This document shows, in pieces, positions 16,420-25,526 of a stretch of DNA of 35,188 nucleotides. The notes beneath the pieces were generated by a model that saw only the letters and a program-made list of their open reading frames with translations, had not been told where the DNA came from and made no database searches. Each line of letters begins with the position of its first letter. Within the stretch, counting starts at the first letter, position 1. Made by a program: the position numbers and the translations under genes. Location of the stretch: contig CANONN010000038.1 of the NCBI GenBank assembly GCA_947567625.1, positions 1 through 35,188 on the forward strand, in the 5' to 3' direction. This DNA is from an uncultured Roseburia sp. Its GTDB lineage: Bacteria > Bacillota > Clostridia > Lachnospirales > Lachnospiraceae.

Positions 16420-17271
16420 TTAACGCATTTTGTTGATGGAGGCTGTGATGCTCGCCGCCGGTGCGGAGTCAATGATGACATAATCAATATTTTTATTGAG
16501 CAGATCCTGAACCGCGAGCGAGCCGTTTTTGTAGCCGACCGTCTCCATGGCAAAGCCGTCAAAGCCGAAGCTCTCGTCGCCCTGGCAGTAGAACTGTCCG
16601 GTAGTGCCGTTTTGCACGCCGACTTTCACCTTGCCGTCTTTGGATTTTAAGATGGTTTCAATCGAGGCAGCGTCGGTACAGCCGTCAAACTCGGCGTCGT
16701 CGGAGAGGACGATCAGACGCTGGGCAGCGTTGTAATAGGGGTCTGTGAATGTCACGTATTCTTCGCGGTCCGGTTTGATGGTTAAGCCGGCCATCGCGAT
16801 ATCGCATTTTTGCTGTCCGACGGAGAGGCATACCGATTCAAAGTCCATGTTCTGAATGACCAGCTCTTTGCCGAGCTTTTCTGCCAGAGCGGCGGCAATC
16901 TCCATATCAATCCCGTAATAGCTGTCGCCCGGTGTGTATTCAAACGGCTCAAAAGCGGCGTTGGTGGCCACGACCAGCTGATCTTTGCTGTCGTCTAACT
17001 CGGCAGATTTTACTGCAACCGGCGTCCCGTCGCCGAAATAGTGGTTACAGATCTCGTCGAATGTGCCGTTTTCCTTGATTTCTTTGATAAAGGCGTTGAC
17101 TTCCGCTAAAAGCTCCGGCTGGGTTTTGTCAATCCCGAATGCATATTCCTCGTCTGTGAGGTCGATTTCAATCACTTTCGCGGTGGTAGATGAGCTGTCG
17201 CCGCAGCCTGCCAGCACCGATACGGCCAGCGTCAGAGAGAGTGCGGCTGTCACTAATTTCTTGATTTTCAT
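16420..17271 (-). CDS. Amino acid ABC importer lipoprotein substrate-binding protein with circularly permuted order
   Basis: A 283-residue lipoprotein: basic N-terminus, hydrophobic helix, and a lipobox ending 'VLAGC' with C23 as the lipidated cysteine. The order of the mature part is unusual. Residues about 33-80 ('LTDEEYAFGIDK', then 'LLAEVNAFIKEIKENGTFDE' and 'HYFG') resemble the last segment of ordinary type II binding proteins. The usual first segment ('VVATNAAFEPFEY', 'YYGIDMEIAAALAEKLG') only starts at about residue 97. The protein stops at 'IDSAPAASITASINKMR', where ordinary members continue into the segment found here at the front. Ligand residues are visible in 'TIKPDREEYVTF' and 'YVIID'. 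The reading frame is uninterrupted. AGGAGG precedes the ATG. Specificity is unknown. Confidence 0.92.
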   Translation of the reverse strand: MKIKKLVTAALSLTLAVSVLAGCGDSSSTTAKVIEIDLTDEEYAFGIDKTQPELLAEVNAFIKEIKENGTFDEICNHYFGDGTPVAVKSAELDDSKDQLVVATNAAFEPFEYTPGDSYYGIDMEIAAALAEKLGKELVIQNMDFESVCLSVGQQKCDIAMAGLTIKPDREEYVTFTDPYYNAAQRLIVLSDDAEFDGCTDAASIETILKSKDGKVKVGVQNGTTGQFYCQGDESFGFDGFAMETVGYKNGSLAVQDLLNKNIDYVIIDSAPAASITASINKMR

Positions 17272-17309
17272 AATAAATCCTCCTAAAAATTAATATATTA
17301 ATAAAATCT

Positions 17310-17338
17310 AATATATCATTTTATGGCGAAAAATGCAA
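17310..17338 (-). promoter_or_regulatory. Sigma-A-type promoter for the amino acid importer operon
   Basis: Read on the minus strand, TTGCAT (17338-17333) and TATATT (17315-17310) are 17 bases apart. The predicted leader to the binding-protein ATG is about 30 bases, too short for a riboswitch. Confidence 0.6.
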
Positions 17339-17391
17339 TGGTAACAGTTCAGCTTAGGACTTTGGCAACGCAAAAACGGGATGGAAATGAG

Positions 17392-17420
17392 TTGACAAAA
17401 TTGATAGAATGTGCTAATTT
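17392..17420 (+). promoter_or_regulatory. Promoter for the cold-shock gene
   Basis: A consensus TTGACA at 17392-17397 is followed after 17 bases by TAATTT at 17415-17420, with TGC directly ahead of the -10 (an extended -10). The leader to the ATG is about 45-50 bases, shorter than the long cspA leaders of enteric bacteria. Confidence 0.5.
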
Positions 17421-17470
17421 TGAGATGCTAATATTACAAGCTATATTTATGCATTAGGAGGATTTTAGTT

Positions 17471-17674
17471 ATGCAGCAGGGTACTGTTAAGTGGTTTAAC
17501 GCAAAAAAAGGTTATGGATTTATTTCAGATGCTGAGGGGAATGACATTTTTGTACATTTTTCCGCTTTGAACATGGATGGATTCAAAGAATTAAAAGACG
17601 GTGAGCAGGTTGAATTTGAAGTTACCGAGGGCGCAAAAGGACCTCAGGCAGCGAATGTCAGCCGCATCGGTTAA
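17471..17674 (+). CDS. Cold-shock domain protein (CspA/CspB family)
   Basis: A 67-residue single-domain OB-fold nucleic acid chaperone. It shows '[15 protein letters not shown]' with the RNP1 motif KGYGFI and 'DIFVHFSAL' with RNP2, and has the standard length. Known: such proteins bind single-stranded RNA and melt secondary structure during cold shock or growth transitions. TAGGAGG lies about 10 bases ahead of the ATG. It is transcribed alone, between its own promoter and a strong terminator. It is acidic overall, like other Firmicute Csps. Confidence 0.97.
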   Translation: MQQGTVKWFNAKKGYGFISDAEGNDIFVHFSALNMDGFKELKDGEQVEFEVTEGAKGPQAANVSRIG

Positions 17675-17710
17675 TCATAAAAGGAGATCTGTTAATAATA
17701 ACCATAAAAG

Positions 17711-17750
17711 AATGCCGCAAAATCGTCAGACGATGGAGCGGCATTTTTTT
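17711..17750 (+). terminator. Rho-independent terminator after the cold-shock gene
   Basis: AATGCCGC at 17711-17718 pairs with GCGGCATT at 17738-17745, with a second small stem (ATCG/CGAT) inside the loop. A run of T to 17750 follows. Confidence 0.92.
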
Positions 17751-17802
17751 GGGTGCATGTACTTTTATCGAATAAAGTTTTAGAAACTTCCCCAAAAGGA
17801 GC

Positions 17803-17831
17803 TTGATTTTCTCTACTGTCTACGTTAAAAT
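17803..17831 (+). promoter_or_regulatory. Sigma-A-type promoter for the YesL-family gene
   Basis: TTGATT at 17803-17808 and TAAAAT at 17826-17831 are separated by 17 bases. The leader to the ATG at 17869 is about 30 bases. Confidence 0.6.
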
Positions 17832-17868
17832 TACTTTTATGGTATTTTGGTATACAGAAAGGAAGCTT

Positions 17869-18534
17869 ATGAGCGGAGGAATATTTGATTTAGATAACAA
17901 ATTTAACCGGGCGCTGTCTAAGATTGTGGACTGCGTGATCTTGAGCATTTTGTGGATTGTCAGCTCCGTTCCGATACTGACGATCGGCGCGTCGACGACA
18001 GCGCTTTACTATACGGTGCACAAAGTGATCCTGCACAATCGCGGTTATGTGTGGCGCGATTACTGGGCGGCGTTTATCTCGAATTTTAAGAAATCGACCA
18101 TCGCGTGGTGTATCATGCTGGCGGTTGCATTTGTGTTTGCGCTGGATATCAATATCATGCGCCAGTTTTCCGAACTGGGAGAAAAGATCGGCTCGATCTA
18201 TACGGTATTTTATGTTTTTCTCGCCGTGGAGGCGGTGTGGGCCAATTATGTGTTTTCTTATATGGCGCGCTTTGAGGATAAGCTTCGCCGCATTTTCCGC
18301 AATACATTGGTGATTATGTTCGTCAATCTGATCTGGTCGCTGCTCGTGCTCATCATGTTTGCGGTGGCGTGCTATGTGGTATATATCTTTCCGCCTGTGA
18401 TTGTCATCATACCGGCGGCGTATATGGTCTGCCTGGATGATGTGGTCGAGCGGGTCTATGTAAAATACATGACGCCGGAACAGGTGGCCGAGGAAAAAGA
18501 GCGCAATATGGAAAATGCGAAAGATGCCGAGTAA
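17869..18534 (+). CDS. YesL/DUF624-family membrane protein
   Basis: A 221-residue membrane protein with about five helices. The start 'IFDLDNKFNRALSKIVDC' followed by 'ILWIVSSVPILTIGASTTAL' is characteristic of the YesL (DUF624) family. Members often sit next to carbohydrate ABC transporters, but their function is unknown. No sugar genes are near this copy. The open frame extends upstream to 17803 over the promoter, and the ATG at 17869 has AAGGAAG 5 bases ahead and gives the family's usual N-terminus. The C-terminus is a short charged cytoplasmic tail ending in 'KDAE'. Confidence 0.88.
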   Translation: MSGGIFDLDNKFNRALSKIVDCVILSILWIVSSVPILTIGASTTALYYTVHKVILHNRGYVWRDYWAAFISNFKKSTIAWCIMLAVAFVFALDINIMRQFSELGEKIGSIYTVFYVFLAVEAVWANYVFSYMARFEDKLRRIFRNTLVIMFVNLIWSLLVLIMFAVACYVVYIFPPVIVIIPAAYMVCLDDVVERVYVKYMTPEQVAEEKERNMENAKDAE

Positions 18535-18591
18535 AGGGAACCGTTGCAGGCTGAATCGTTACGCGTATGGCCCTGATGTTGCTTTTTATTA

Positions 18592-18620
18592 TTGATTTAT
18601 AGAAAGACTTATAGTATATT
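18592..18620 (+). promoter_or_regulatory. Sigma-A-type promoter for plsX-acpP
   Basis: TTGATT at 18592-18597 and TATATT at 18615-18620 are separated by 17 bases. No FapR-like long inverted operator was recognised in the surrounding 120 bases. Confidence 0.55.
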
Positions 18621-18653
18621 ATGGTTGGCATAGATGCCAAAATGAAAGAAAAT

Positions 18654-18667
18654 GCCGCTTGCGCGGC
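18654..18667 (+). repeat. Small hairpin at the plsX translation start
   Basis: GCCGC (18654-18658) and GCGGC (18663-18667) pair around a 4-base loop, just ahead of the AGAGG ribosome binding site at 18674-18678. It could tune initiation, or be chance. Confidence 0.35.
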
Positions 18668-18682
18668 GGAATGAGAGGAAAT

Positions 18683-19714
18683 ATGCAGAGCGATCTGTCT
18701 GAGATAACAAATATAGCGCTCGATGCCATGGGCGGTGATTATGCGCCGGCAGAACCCGTCAAGGGCGCGGTCGACGCGGTGAACGCCAGAGATGACATCA
18801 AAATATTCCTGTTGGGCCAGGAGGAGGCGGTTGCGCGGGAGCTGGAGAAATATTCCTATCCGAAAGAGCAGATTCAGGTGGTACATGCCCCGGAGGTGAT
18901 CGAGACCGCGGAGCCGCCGGTCAATGCCATTCGCGGGAAAAAGCAGTCTTCCATTGTAATCGGTATGAACATGGTAAAGGAACAGGAGGCCGACGCCTTT
19001 GTGTCGGCGGGCAGTTCCGGCGCCGTTCTGGTCGGCGGACAGGTGATCGTGGGGCGGATTAAAGGAATCGAGCGGCCGCCGCTAGCGCCGTTAATTCCCA
19101 CCGAGAAGGGAGTTTCGCTGTTGATCGACTGCGGCGCCAATGTGGATGCGCGCGCTTCCCATCTGGTACAGTTTGCCAGGATGGGTTCCATCTACATGGA
19201 GAATGTTCTGCATATTCCAAAGCCAAGGGTAGCCATTGTAAATATCGGCGCGGAGGAGGAAAAGGGCAATGCGCTGGTAAAAGAGACGATCCCCCTGCTG
19301 CGGGCCCTGGAAGACATACATTTTGTAGGATGTATCGAGGCGAGGGAAATTCCGCGCGGCGCGGCGGACGTGATCGTTTGCGAGGCTTTTGTCGGCAATG
19401 TGATTTTGAAGCTGTACGAGGGGCTTAGCAGTACGCTAATCGGTGTGGTCAAAAAGGGCATGATGAGTACGTTTAAGAGTAAAATCGGCGCGGCGCTGGC
19501 TCTGCCGGCACTCAAAACAACGATCAAGACTTTTGATGCATCACAGTATGGAGGCGCGCCGCTTTTGGGCCTAAACGGTCTTGTGGTGAAAACGCACGGA
19601 AGCTCTAAGGCGCAGGAGATTACCAATGCGGTGTATCAGTGCGTGACGTTTAAACAACAGGACATCAACGGTAAAATAAGAAAAAATATAATTGGTTCAC
19701 AGGAACGGAAATGA
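18683..19714 (+). CDS. plsX: Phosphate acyltransferase PlsX
   Basis: Converts acyl-ACP and phosphate to acyl-phosphate, feeding PlsY in phosphatidic acid synthesis; it is a peripheral membrane protein. It has 343 residues, near the family norm. The N-terminal '[19 protein letters not shown]' is the PlsX signature, followed by '[15 protein letters not shown]' and '[12 protein letters not shown]'-like sequence ('[19 protein letters not shown]'). The frame is open from a TTG at 18659 with ATGs at 18671 and 18683. The ATG at 18683 has AGAGG four bases ahead and is preferred. Its stop overlaps an ATG at the head of acpP. The plsX-acpP pair is standard, linking phospholipid synthesis to the acyl carrier. 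Confidence 0.96.
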   Translation: MQSDLSEITNIALDAMGGDYAPAEPVKGAVDAVNARDDIKIFLLGQEEAVARELEKYSYPKEQIQVVHAPEVIETAEPPVNAIRGKKQSSIVIGMNMVKEQEADAFVSAGSSGAVLVGGQVIVGRIKGIERPPLAPLIPTEKGVSLLIDCGANVDARASHLVQFARMGSIYMENVLHIPKPRVAIVNIGAEEEKGNALVKETIPLLRALEDIHFVGCIEAREIPRGAADVIVCEAFVGNVILKLYEGLSSTLIGVVKKGMMSTFKSKIGAALALPALKTTIKTFDASQYGGAPLLGLNGLVVKTHGSSKAQEITNAVYQCVTFKQQDINGKIRKNIIGSQERK

Positions 19715-19722
19715 GGATGAGC

Positions 19723-19962
19723 ATGGAATTTGAAAAATTAAAAAAAATTATTGCGGAAGTTTTGAACGTCGACATGGAAGAGATTACGATGGAGACCACG
19801 TTTGTGGATGATTTGGGCGCGGATTCCCTCGATATCTTCCAGATCATCATGGGGATTGAAGAGGAATTTGATATTGAGATCACCAACGAGGAGGCGGAGC
19901 GCATTGCCACTGTCGCGGACGCGGTGGAGGAGATCAAAAATGCGTTGAATGTGTCGAAGTGA
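19723..19962 (+). CDS. acpP: Acyl carrier protein
   Basis: A 79-residue acidic carrier protein of fatty acid synthesis. The phosphopantetheine attachment serine lies in '[14 protein letters not shown]', and helices I-IV are intact. In-frame ATGs occur at 19711, 19717 and 19723. The site GAGG at 19713-19716 is 6 bases ahead of 19723, and '[17 protein letters not shown]' is the common ACP N-terminus, so I choose the third. The sequence '[20 protein letters not shown]' departs slightly from the very common 'DSLDTVELVMALEEEF'; this is seen in Clostridia and need not imply a special role. Confidence 0.94.
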   Translation: MEFEKLKKIIAEVLNVDMEEITMETTFVDDLGADSLDIFQIIMGIEEEFDIEITNEEAERIATVADAVEEIKNALNVSK

Positions 19963-20049
19963 TCATACGCGCTGTATCGTGGATGTATGTAAGATATACA
20001 GATTGCAGACGGGGCATTTGCAAAGCGAATCACATAGAAAATGATGTCA

Positions 20050-20099
20050 GGGGTTTTTCTTAAATCATACGGGTGTGTGGCGTAAGAAAAGCCCTCTTT
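20050..20099 (+). terminator. Probable terminator between acpP and rnc
   Basis: A 12-bp stem (20051-20062 with 20083-20094, including one G-U pair) encloses a 20-base loop and is followed by the imperfect tract TCTTTG. The weak tail suggests incomplete termination, with a perfect TATAAT -10 for rnc just downstream at 20108-20113. Confidence 0.55.
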
Positions 20100-20107
20100 G
20101 CAGTTTA

Positions 20108-20113
20108 TATAAT
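20108..20113 (+). promoter_or_regulatory. Possible -10 element for rnc
   Basis: A perfect TATAAT, but no acceptable -35 lies 16-18 bases upstream and there is no extended TGn. It is placed right for a short rnc leader and could need an activator, or be fortuitous. Confidence 0.3.
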
Positions 20114-20140
20114 TTGTGATAGGGATGGATTTTGGTTGAC

Positions 20141-20845
20141 ATGGTGAATTTTAGCGAATTAGAAGAAAAAATAGGCTACCGTTTTGTGCAGAAGAACCTG
20201 CTGCGGCAGGCCCTGACCCACAGCTCGTATGCCAATGAAAAACATATGAAGCGTTTTTCCGACAACGAACGCCTGGAGTTTTTGGGCGATGCGGTGCTGG
20301 AGGTGACTTCCAGCGAGTTCTTATATCTCACCTATCCGAAGCTCTCGGAGGGGGACCTGACAAAATTCCGCGCCAGTATTGTCTGCGAGCCGACGCTGGC
20401 GATCTGTGCCAGGGAGCTTGGCCTGGGGAACTATTTGCTGCTCGGCAAGGGAGAACACCAAACCGGCGGCAGAAGCCGGGATTCCATTCTCTCCGACGCC
20501 ATGGAGGCGCTGATTGGCGCGATCTATCTGGACGGCGGTTTTGAGGAGGCGAAACAATATATTTCCAGGTTTATTTTGACGGATGTGGAACACAAGAAGC
20601 TCTTTTATGACAGCAAAACCAGCCTGCAGGAGATTGTGCAGGGGCAGTACCGGGATTCTTTGCAGTATGTACTGTTAAAAGAGGAGGGGCCCGACCATAA
20701 TAAGACATTTCGGGTGGAGGTGCGCATCGGGGCGCATGTGCTTGGCACCGGAAGCGGTCATACCAAGAAAGCCGCCGAGCAGGAGGCGGCATATCAGGCG
20801 CTGCTCTCTCTCGATTGCAGTAAGCCGAATGGAGGGCTAGAGTAA
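20141..20845 (+). CDS. rnc: Ribonuclease III
   Basis: Cleaves double-stranded RNA, including rRNA precursors and structured mRNAs. The 234 residues comprise an N-terminal endonuclease domain with the signature 'NERLEFLGDAVLEV' (about 42-55) and the second catalytic site 'DAMEALIGAIYLDGG', then a C-terminal double-stranded RNA-binding domain from about 158 ('DSKTSLQEIVQG' to 'KKAAEQEAAYQAL'). The start is uncertain: a TTG at 20132 and an ATG at 20141 are in frame, and a loose GGGATGG site at 20122-20128 is close to the first and far from the second. I prefer the ATG. It lies 25 bases ahead of smc, the usual Firmicute order. Confidence 0.95.
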   Translation: MVNFSELEEKIGYRFVQKNLLRQALTHSSYANEKHMKRFSDNERLEFLGDAVLEVTSSEFLYLTYPKLSEGDLTKFRASIVCEPTLAICARELGLGNYLLLGKGEHQTGGRSRDSILSDAMEALIGAIYLDGGFEEAKQYISRFILTDVEHKKLFYDSKTSLQEIVQGQYRDSLQYVLLKEEGPDHNKTFRVEVRIGAHVLGTGSGHTKKAAEQEAAYQALLSLDCSKPNGGLE

Positions 20846-20870
20846 AAATCGGGCAGGAATAGGGGATTGT

Positions 20871-23800
20871 ATGTATTTAAAGAGCATTGAGGTGCAGGGC
20901 TTTAAGTCGTTTGCCAACAAAATATTGTTTGAATTTCACAACGGTATCACAGGAATTGTCGGGCCGAACGGAAGCGGTAAGAGCAATGTAGGAGATGCGG
21001 TGCGCTGGGTGTTAGGAGAGCAGAGCGCCAAGCAATTGCGCGGCGCCAGCATGCAGGATATTATTTTTGCCGGCACGGAGAACCGCAAACCGCTTAGCTA
21101 CGCCTATGTTGCCATCACGATGGACAACTCCGATCATCAGCTGGCCGTCGATTACGAGGAGGTCACGGTGGCCAGGCGCGTGTATCGTTCCGGTGAGAGC
21201 GAGTATTTGCTAAACGGGAGCGCTTGCCGCCTAAAAGACGTGACCGAGCTGTTTTATGATACCGGAATCGGCAAAGAGGGGTATTCCATCATCGGGCAGG
21301 GACAGATCGAGCGCATCCTAAACGGTAAGCCGGAGGAACGCCGGGAACTGTTTGACGAGGCGGCGGGAATTGTCAAATATAAAAAGCGCAAGGCCGCTGC
21401 ACAGAAAAAACTCGAAAATGAGCGGGAAAATCTGGTGCGCGTCAACGATATTCTCGGCGAGCTCGAGCGTCAGGTGGGGCCGTTAGAGCAGCAAGCGCAG
21501 AAAGCCCGCGTTTACCTTCAGAAAAAAGAGCAGTTAAAAACATATGACGTCAATACCTTTCTGCTGGAGATGGAGCGAATCACCAAAGAACAGCAGGAGG
21601 TTGCGGGAAAATACAAAATCGCAGAGGACGAGCTGCGGGAAGCAAACGGCGCGTATGATTCGGTGAAGACGGAATACGGGCGCATGGAGCAGGAAATTGA
21701 GGTCTTAGAGTATACGCTCAATACGTTGCGGGATGAGCTTAATAATGCCACTGTGATCAAGGGCAAACTCGAAGGGCAGATCAATGTACTCAAAGAGCAG
21801 ATACACTCTGCGGAAATGACAGACGAACACTTGCAGGAGCGTCTCGACGCCCTAGACCGGGACCGGGAAGAACGGATTTTGGCCAGGCAGGGTTATGAGA
21901 ACGAGAGAGAAGAGCTGCTGCGGCAGCTTGCGGATGTGGAGGAGACGAAGGCCCAGGTTGCGGGGCGGCTCTCAGAGATACAGGCGGAGATTGCCCGCTG
22001 TAACGCAGGTATGGAGAACGGCCAGTCGGCGGTCATGGAACTGTTGAACCGCAAGGCTTCCATACAGGCGGATATGCAGCATTACAACACGATGCAGGAG
22101 CAGATCAATATCCGCAAAGCGCAGCTGACCAAACGCCTCCTTGATCAAAAAACCCAGGAACTCGATCTGACTGAGGAGCTAAAAACCCAGCAGGAGGAGT
22201 ACGAAGCGGTCAGTGCGGTAATTGACGGGTTAAAGAAAAAGGCGGATGCCTATGAGGAACAAAACAGAGAGTGGAGTCGAAAGCTTTCTGAGACAAACCG
22301 GCAATTGGAGCAGCAGGTCAGTGATTATCACAGAGAACAGTCGAGGCTGGAGTCTCTGAAAAATATCGCCGAGCGCTACGACGGTTACGGCAACAGTATC
22401 CGCCGCGTGATGGAACAGAGATCTGCCAACCCGGGAATCCTTGGCGTGGTCTCCGATCTGATACAGGTGGAAAAGAAATACGAGACTGCGATCGAGACTG
22501 CGTTGGGGGGCAGGATTCAAAATATTGTGACGGCGGATGAACATACGGCCAAAAAGATGATTGCCTATCTGAAACAGAACCGCTATGGCAGGGCGACGTT
22601 TTTGCCTCTGACAAGCGTAAACGGCAGGGATCATTTTAAAAACCCCGAGGTTTTAAAGGAGGAGGGCGTGATCGGCCTCGCCAACACCCTGGTGGTGACC
22701 GATGCCCGCTATGAAGGGATTTTCGCATATCTGCTGGGGCGCGTGGTGGTCGTAAACGATATCGACCGGGCGGTGGCGCTCGCCAAAAAATATCGCTACA
22801 CGCTGTCTATCGTGACGCTGGAGGGAGAGTCGCTAAGCCCCGGAGGCTCCATGACAGGAGGCGCGTTCCGCAACAGCAGTAATCTGTTAGCGCGCAACCG
22901 CGAGATCGAGGAATTGGAGAAAAAGGTTGCCGTGCAGCAAAAAGCGATCAAAGATCTCAAAAGCCGCGTGGAGGAGATTGCGACGGCGCAGAGCATTTTG
23001 GCGGATGATATCGAAGAAAACCGCGCCAGTATGCAGGAGCAGTATATTCTGCAGAACACGGCAAAGCTGAGTGTGGAGCGGGCCAGAAGCCAGAAAGATG
23101 ATTTTGAGAGTGTGACTTCCAACCTGCAGGCGGAGAGTAAGGAGTTAGAGCGGCAGCTTGCCGAAGTGAAGGACCATAAACGGCGCCTGACGGGTGATAT
23201 GGAAGTGGCCGCAGAACGCGAGGAACAGATACAGAGAGAAAACGGCGATTTTCAGAGAATCCTCGACGAGAACGCCGCGAAAGAGGAGGAAGCGGCAGGC
23301 AGGGTTTCCAAGGTGCAGCTTAAGGAGGCAGAGCTTCGCCAGAAGACAGAGTTTTTGGAGGCCAATTTAGAGCGCGTTTTGGGCGAGATCAGGCGGTTTG
23401 AGGAGGAGCGCAGCGGTTTTGTGGAAAATGCGCAGGCGGCGAAAGAGGATGCCCAAAAGAAGCGGCAGGAGATCGAGGAGATTCATAAGACCATTGTGGT
23501 TTCCGACAAAAAATATGCCAATTTAGAGCGCGAACTGCGGGAGAAAACACAGCGCAGGGAGGAGCTTTTGACCAATCAAAAGAGTTTTTTTTCCAGAAGG
23601 GACGAGCTTTCTGCGCACATTGGAGAGTTGGACAAGGTTATTTTCCGCTTAAACAGCCAGAAAGAAAAATTGGAGGAGGCCGGCGAGCATCAGACGAATT
23701 ATATGTGGCAGGAGTATGAACTGACCTTACATGCCGCCGCCAAGATGCGGGATGCGTCCTTCGATAATCTCCCCGAGCTTCGCAAGATGATCGCTTCCCT

Positions 23801-24428
23801 CAAAGACGATATCCGAAAGCTCGGAGATGTCAATGTCAATGCGATCGAGGATTATAAGGAGATATCGGAGCGCTATGAGTTTTTGAAGACGCAGCATGAC
23901 GATCTGATCGAGGCGGAGAAAACGCTGCTCGGCATTATCGAGGAATTGGACGTGGGGATGCGCAAGCAATTTTTAGAAAAGTTTGCGCAGATTCAGGGAG
24001 AGTTTGACAAAGTTTTTAAGGAGCTGTTTGGCGGCGGCAAAGGTACGCTCGAGCTCGTGGAAGAGGAGGACATTCTCGAGTGCGGTATTCGCATTATCGC
24101 GCAGCCGCCGGGGAAAAAATTGCAGAATATGATGCAGATGTCCGGCGGAGAGAAATCCCTGACCGCAATTTCCCTGTTGTTTGCGATACAAAATCTCAAG
24201 CCCTCGCCGTTTTGTCTCTTAGACGAGATCGAGGCGGCATTGGACGATTCCAACGTGACCCGCTTTGCCCGCTATCTACATAAGCTGACAAAAAATACGC
24301 AGTTTATCGTCATTACCCACCGCCGCGGGACCATGGTGGCGGCGGACAGGCTCTACGGCATCACGATGCAGGAAAAGGGAGTGTCGACGCTGGTTTCCGT
24401 CAATCTGATCGAGGATGATCTGGATTAA
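20871..24428 (+). CDS. smc: Chromosome segregation ATPase SMC
   Basis: A 1185-residue SMC ATPase, the usual length. The N-terminal head begins '[15 protein letters not shown]' with Walker A 'GPNGSGKSN' at 31-39. A long coiled coil follows to about 510, then the hinge (about 515-660, including '[14 protein letters not shown]' and the glycine-rich '[17 protein letters not shown]'). The second coiled coil runs to about 1040. The C-terminal head has the signature '[15 protein letters not shown]' (S1091) and Walker B '[11 protein letters not shown]' (D1118). Known: it forms condensin with ScpA/ScpB, which are not in the window, to compact and segregate the chromosome. The ATG at 20871 has AGGAATAGGGG ahead. 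It sits between rnc and ftsY as in most Firmicutes. Confidence 0.98.
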   Translation: MYLKSIEVQGFKSFANKILFEFHNGITGIVGPNGSGKSNVGDAVRWVLGEQSAKQLRGASMQDIIFAGTENRKPLSYAYVAITMDNSDHQLAVDYEEVTVARRVYRSGESEYLLNGSACRLKDVTELFYDTGIGKEGYSIIGQGQIERILNGKPEERRELFDEAAGIVKYKKRKAAAQKKLENERENLVRVNDILGELERQVGPLEQQAQKARVYLQKKEQLKTYDVNTFLLEMERITKEQQEVAGKYKIAEDELREANGAYDSVKTEYGRMEQEIEVLEYTLNTLRDELNNATVIKGKLEGQINVLKEQIHSAEMTDEHLQERLDALDRDREERILARQGYENEREELLRQLADVEETKAQVAGRLSEIQAEIARCNAGMENGQSAVMELLNRKASIQADMQHYNTMQEQINIRKAQLTKRLLDQKTQELDLTEELKTQQEEYEAVSAVIDGLKKKADAYEEQNREWSRKLSETNRQLEQQVSDYHREQSRLESLKNIAERYDGYGNSIRRVMEQRSANPGILGVVSDLIQVEKKYETAIETALGGRIQNIVTADEHTAKKMIAYLKQNRYGRATFLPLTSVNGRDHFKNPEVLKEEGVIGLANTLVVTDARYEGIFAYLLGRVVVVNDIDRAVALAKKYRYTLSIVTLEGESLSPGGSMTGGAFRNSSNLLARNREIEELEKKVAVQQKAIKDLKSRVEEIATAQSILADDIEENRASMQEQYILQNTAKLSVERARSQKDDFESVTSNLQAESKELERQLAEVKDHKRRLTGDMEVAAEREEQIQRENGDFQRILDENAAKEEEAAGRVSKVQLKEAELRQKTEFLEANLERVLGEIRRFEEERSGFVENAQAAKEDAQKKRQEIEEIHKTIVVSDKKYANLERELREKTQRREELLTNQKSFFSRRDELSAHIGELDKVIFRLNSQKEKLEEAGEHQTNYMWQEYELTLHAAAKMRDASFDNLPELRKMIASLKDDIRKLGDVNVNAIEDYKEISERYEFLKTQHDDLIEAEKTLLGIIEELDVGMRKQFLEKFAQIQGEFDKVFKELFGGGKGTLELVEEEDILECGIRIIAQPPGKKLQNMMQMSGGEKSLTAISLLFAIQNLKPSPFCLLDEIEAALDDSNVTRFARYLHKLTKNTQFIVITHRRGTMVAADRLYGITMQEKGVSTLVSVNLIEDDLD

Positions 24429-24545
24429 GCGTGAATGTATACACAACATAAATTTTAGAAAACATGCTATGCCAGGCATGGAGGTACTTTGTATCATATA
24501 TGCTGCTGTCAATCAATGAGAGGTTTTGACTGGGAGGAAAAGGAT

Positions 24546-25484
24546 ATGGAAGAAGAGAAGAAAAAGAAAAAAGGTTTTTTCAGCCGTCTGGTGGCCGGCC
24601 TCGCCAAGACGAGAGACAATATTGTGTCGGGAATCGACAATATATTTTCCGGGTTTTCCAGTATTGATGATGATTTTTACGAGGAGATCGAGGAGACGCT
24701 GATTATGGGAGATATCGGCGTCAAGGCGACGGAGGAGATTTTGGAGAACCTAAAGGCAAAGGTGAAAGAAAACCATCTCAAGGAGCCCGCCGAGTGCCGG
24801 GAGCTTTTGATCAACAGCATCAAGGAGCAGATGGATGTGGGGGAGACGGCGTATCGCTTTGAGGAAGAAAAATCCGTTGTGCTTGTCATCGGCGTCAACG
24901 GTGTGGGAAAAACAACGACAGTGGGCAAACTGGCCGGCAAGCTGCGGGAGCAGGGAAAACGGGTGGTGATCGCGGCGGCGGATACGTTTCGCGCGGCGGC
25001 GGGAAACCAGCTTCAGGAGTGGGCAAACCGCGCGTCCGTCGATATGATCGGCGGCCAGGAGGGCGCCGACCCGGGGGCCGTCGTCTTCGACGCGGTGGCC
25101 GCGGCGAAAGCCAGAAACGCGGATGTGCTGCTCTGCGATACGGCCGGGCGTCTCCACAACAAGAAAAATCTCATGGCGGAGCTTGGCAAAATCAACCGTA
25201 TTTTGGAAAAGGAGTACCCAACCGCCTTTCGCGAGACACTCGTGGTTTTGGACGCGACGACCGGGCAAAATGCGCTGATGCAGGCGAAGGAGTTTTCCGA
25301 GGTGGCCGATATCACCGGCATTGTGCTCACGAAGATGGACGGCACGGCGAAGGGAGGCATCGCCGTGGCGATACACGCCGAGCTCGGTATCCCGGTCAAA
25401 TATATCGGCGTCGGGGAGACGATCGAAGATCTGCAAAAATTTGACGCCGACGAATTTGTCAACGCACTGTTTCAAGTGCAATAA
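24546..25484 (+). CDS. ftsY: Signal recognition particle receptor FtsY
   Basis: SRP receptor GTPase that docks ribosome-SRP complexes at the membrane. At 312 residues it has a very short charged N-terminus ('MEEEKKKKKGFFSRL', an amphipathic membrane-targeting helix), the N domain, and a G domain with G1 'GVNGVGKTTT' (about 116-125), 'DTFRAAAGNQL', G3 'DTAGRLHNK' and G4 'TKMDGTAKGG'. The glycine-asparagine in 'AAAGNQL', where many FtsY have AA(A/V)EQL, is a small deviation. The frame is open from 24489, but the ATG at 24546 with GGGAGGA ahead gives the standard N-terminus. A 117-base gap without recognised elements separates it from smc. ylxM-ffh, normally next, lies 5.4 kb away. Confidence 0.97.
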   Translation: MEEEKKKKKGFFSRLVAGLAKTRDNIVSGIDNIFSGFSSIDDDFYEEIEETLIMGDIGVKATEEILENLKAKVKENHLKEPAECRELLINSIKEQMDVGETAYRFEEEKSVVLVIGVNGVGKTTTVGKLAGKLREQGKRVVIAAADTFRAAAGNQLQEWANRASVDMIGGQEGADPGAVVFDAVAAAKARNADVLLCDTAGRLHNKKNLMAELGKINRILEKEYPTAFRETLVVLDATTGQNALMQAKEFSEVADITGIVLTKMDGTAKGGIAVAIHAELGIPVKYIGVGETIEDLQKFDADEFVNALFQVQ

Positions 25485-25526
25485 ATAGACGGATTTGGAT
25501 GCGAAACTTTAATTTAGGAGGCAATC

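Noticed and set aside
16420-17271. Explaining the odd binding protein as a frameshift or a fusion of two truncated genes
   Set aside because: One uninterrupted frame carries signal peptide, lipobox and every expected segment exactly once, only in rotated order.
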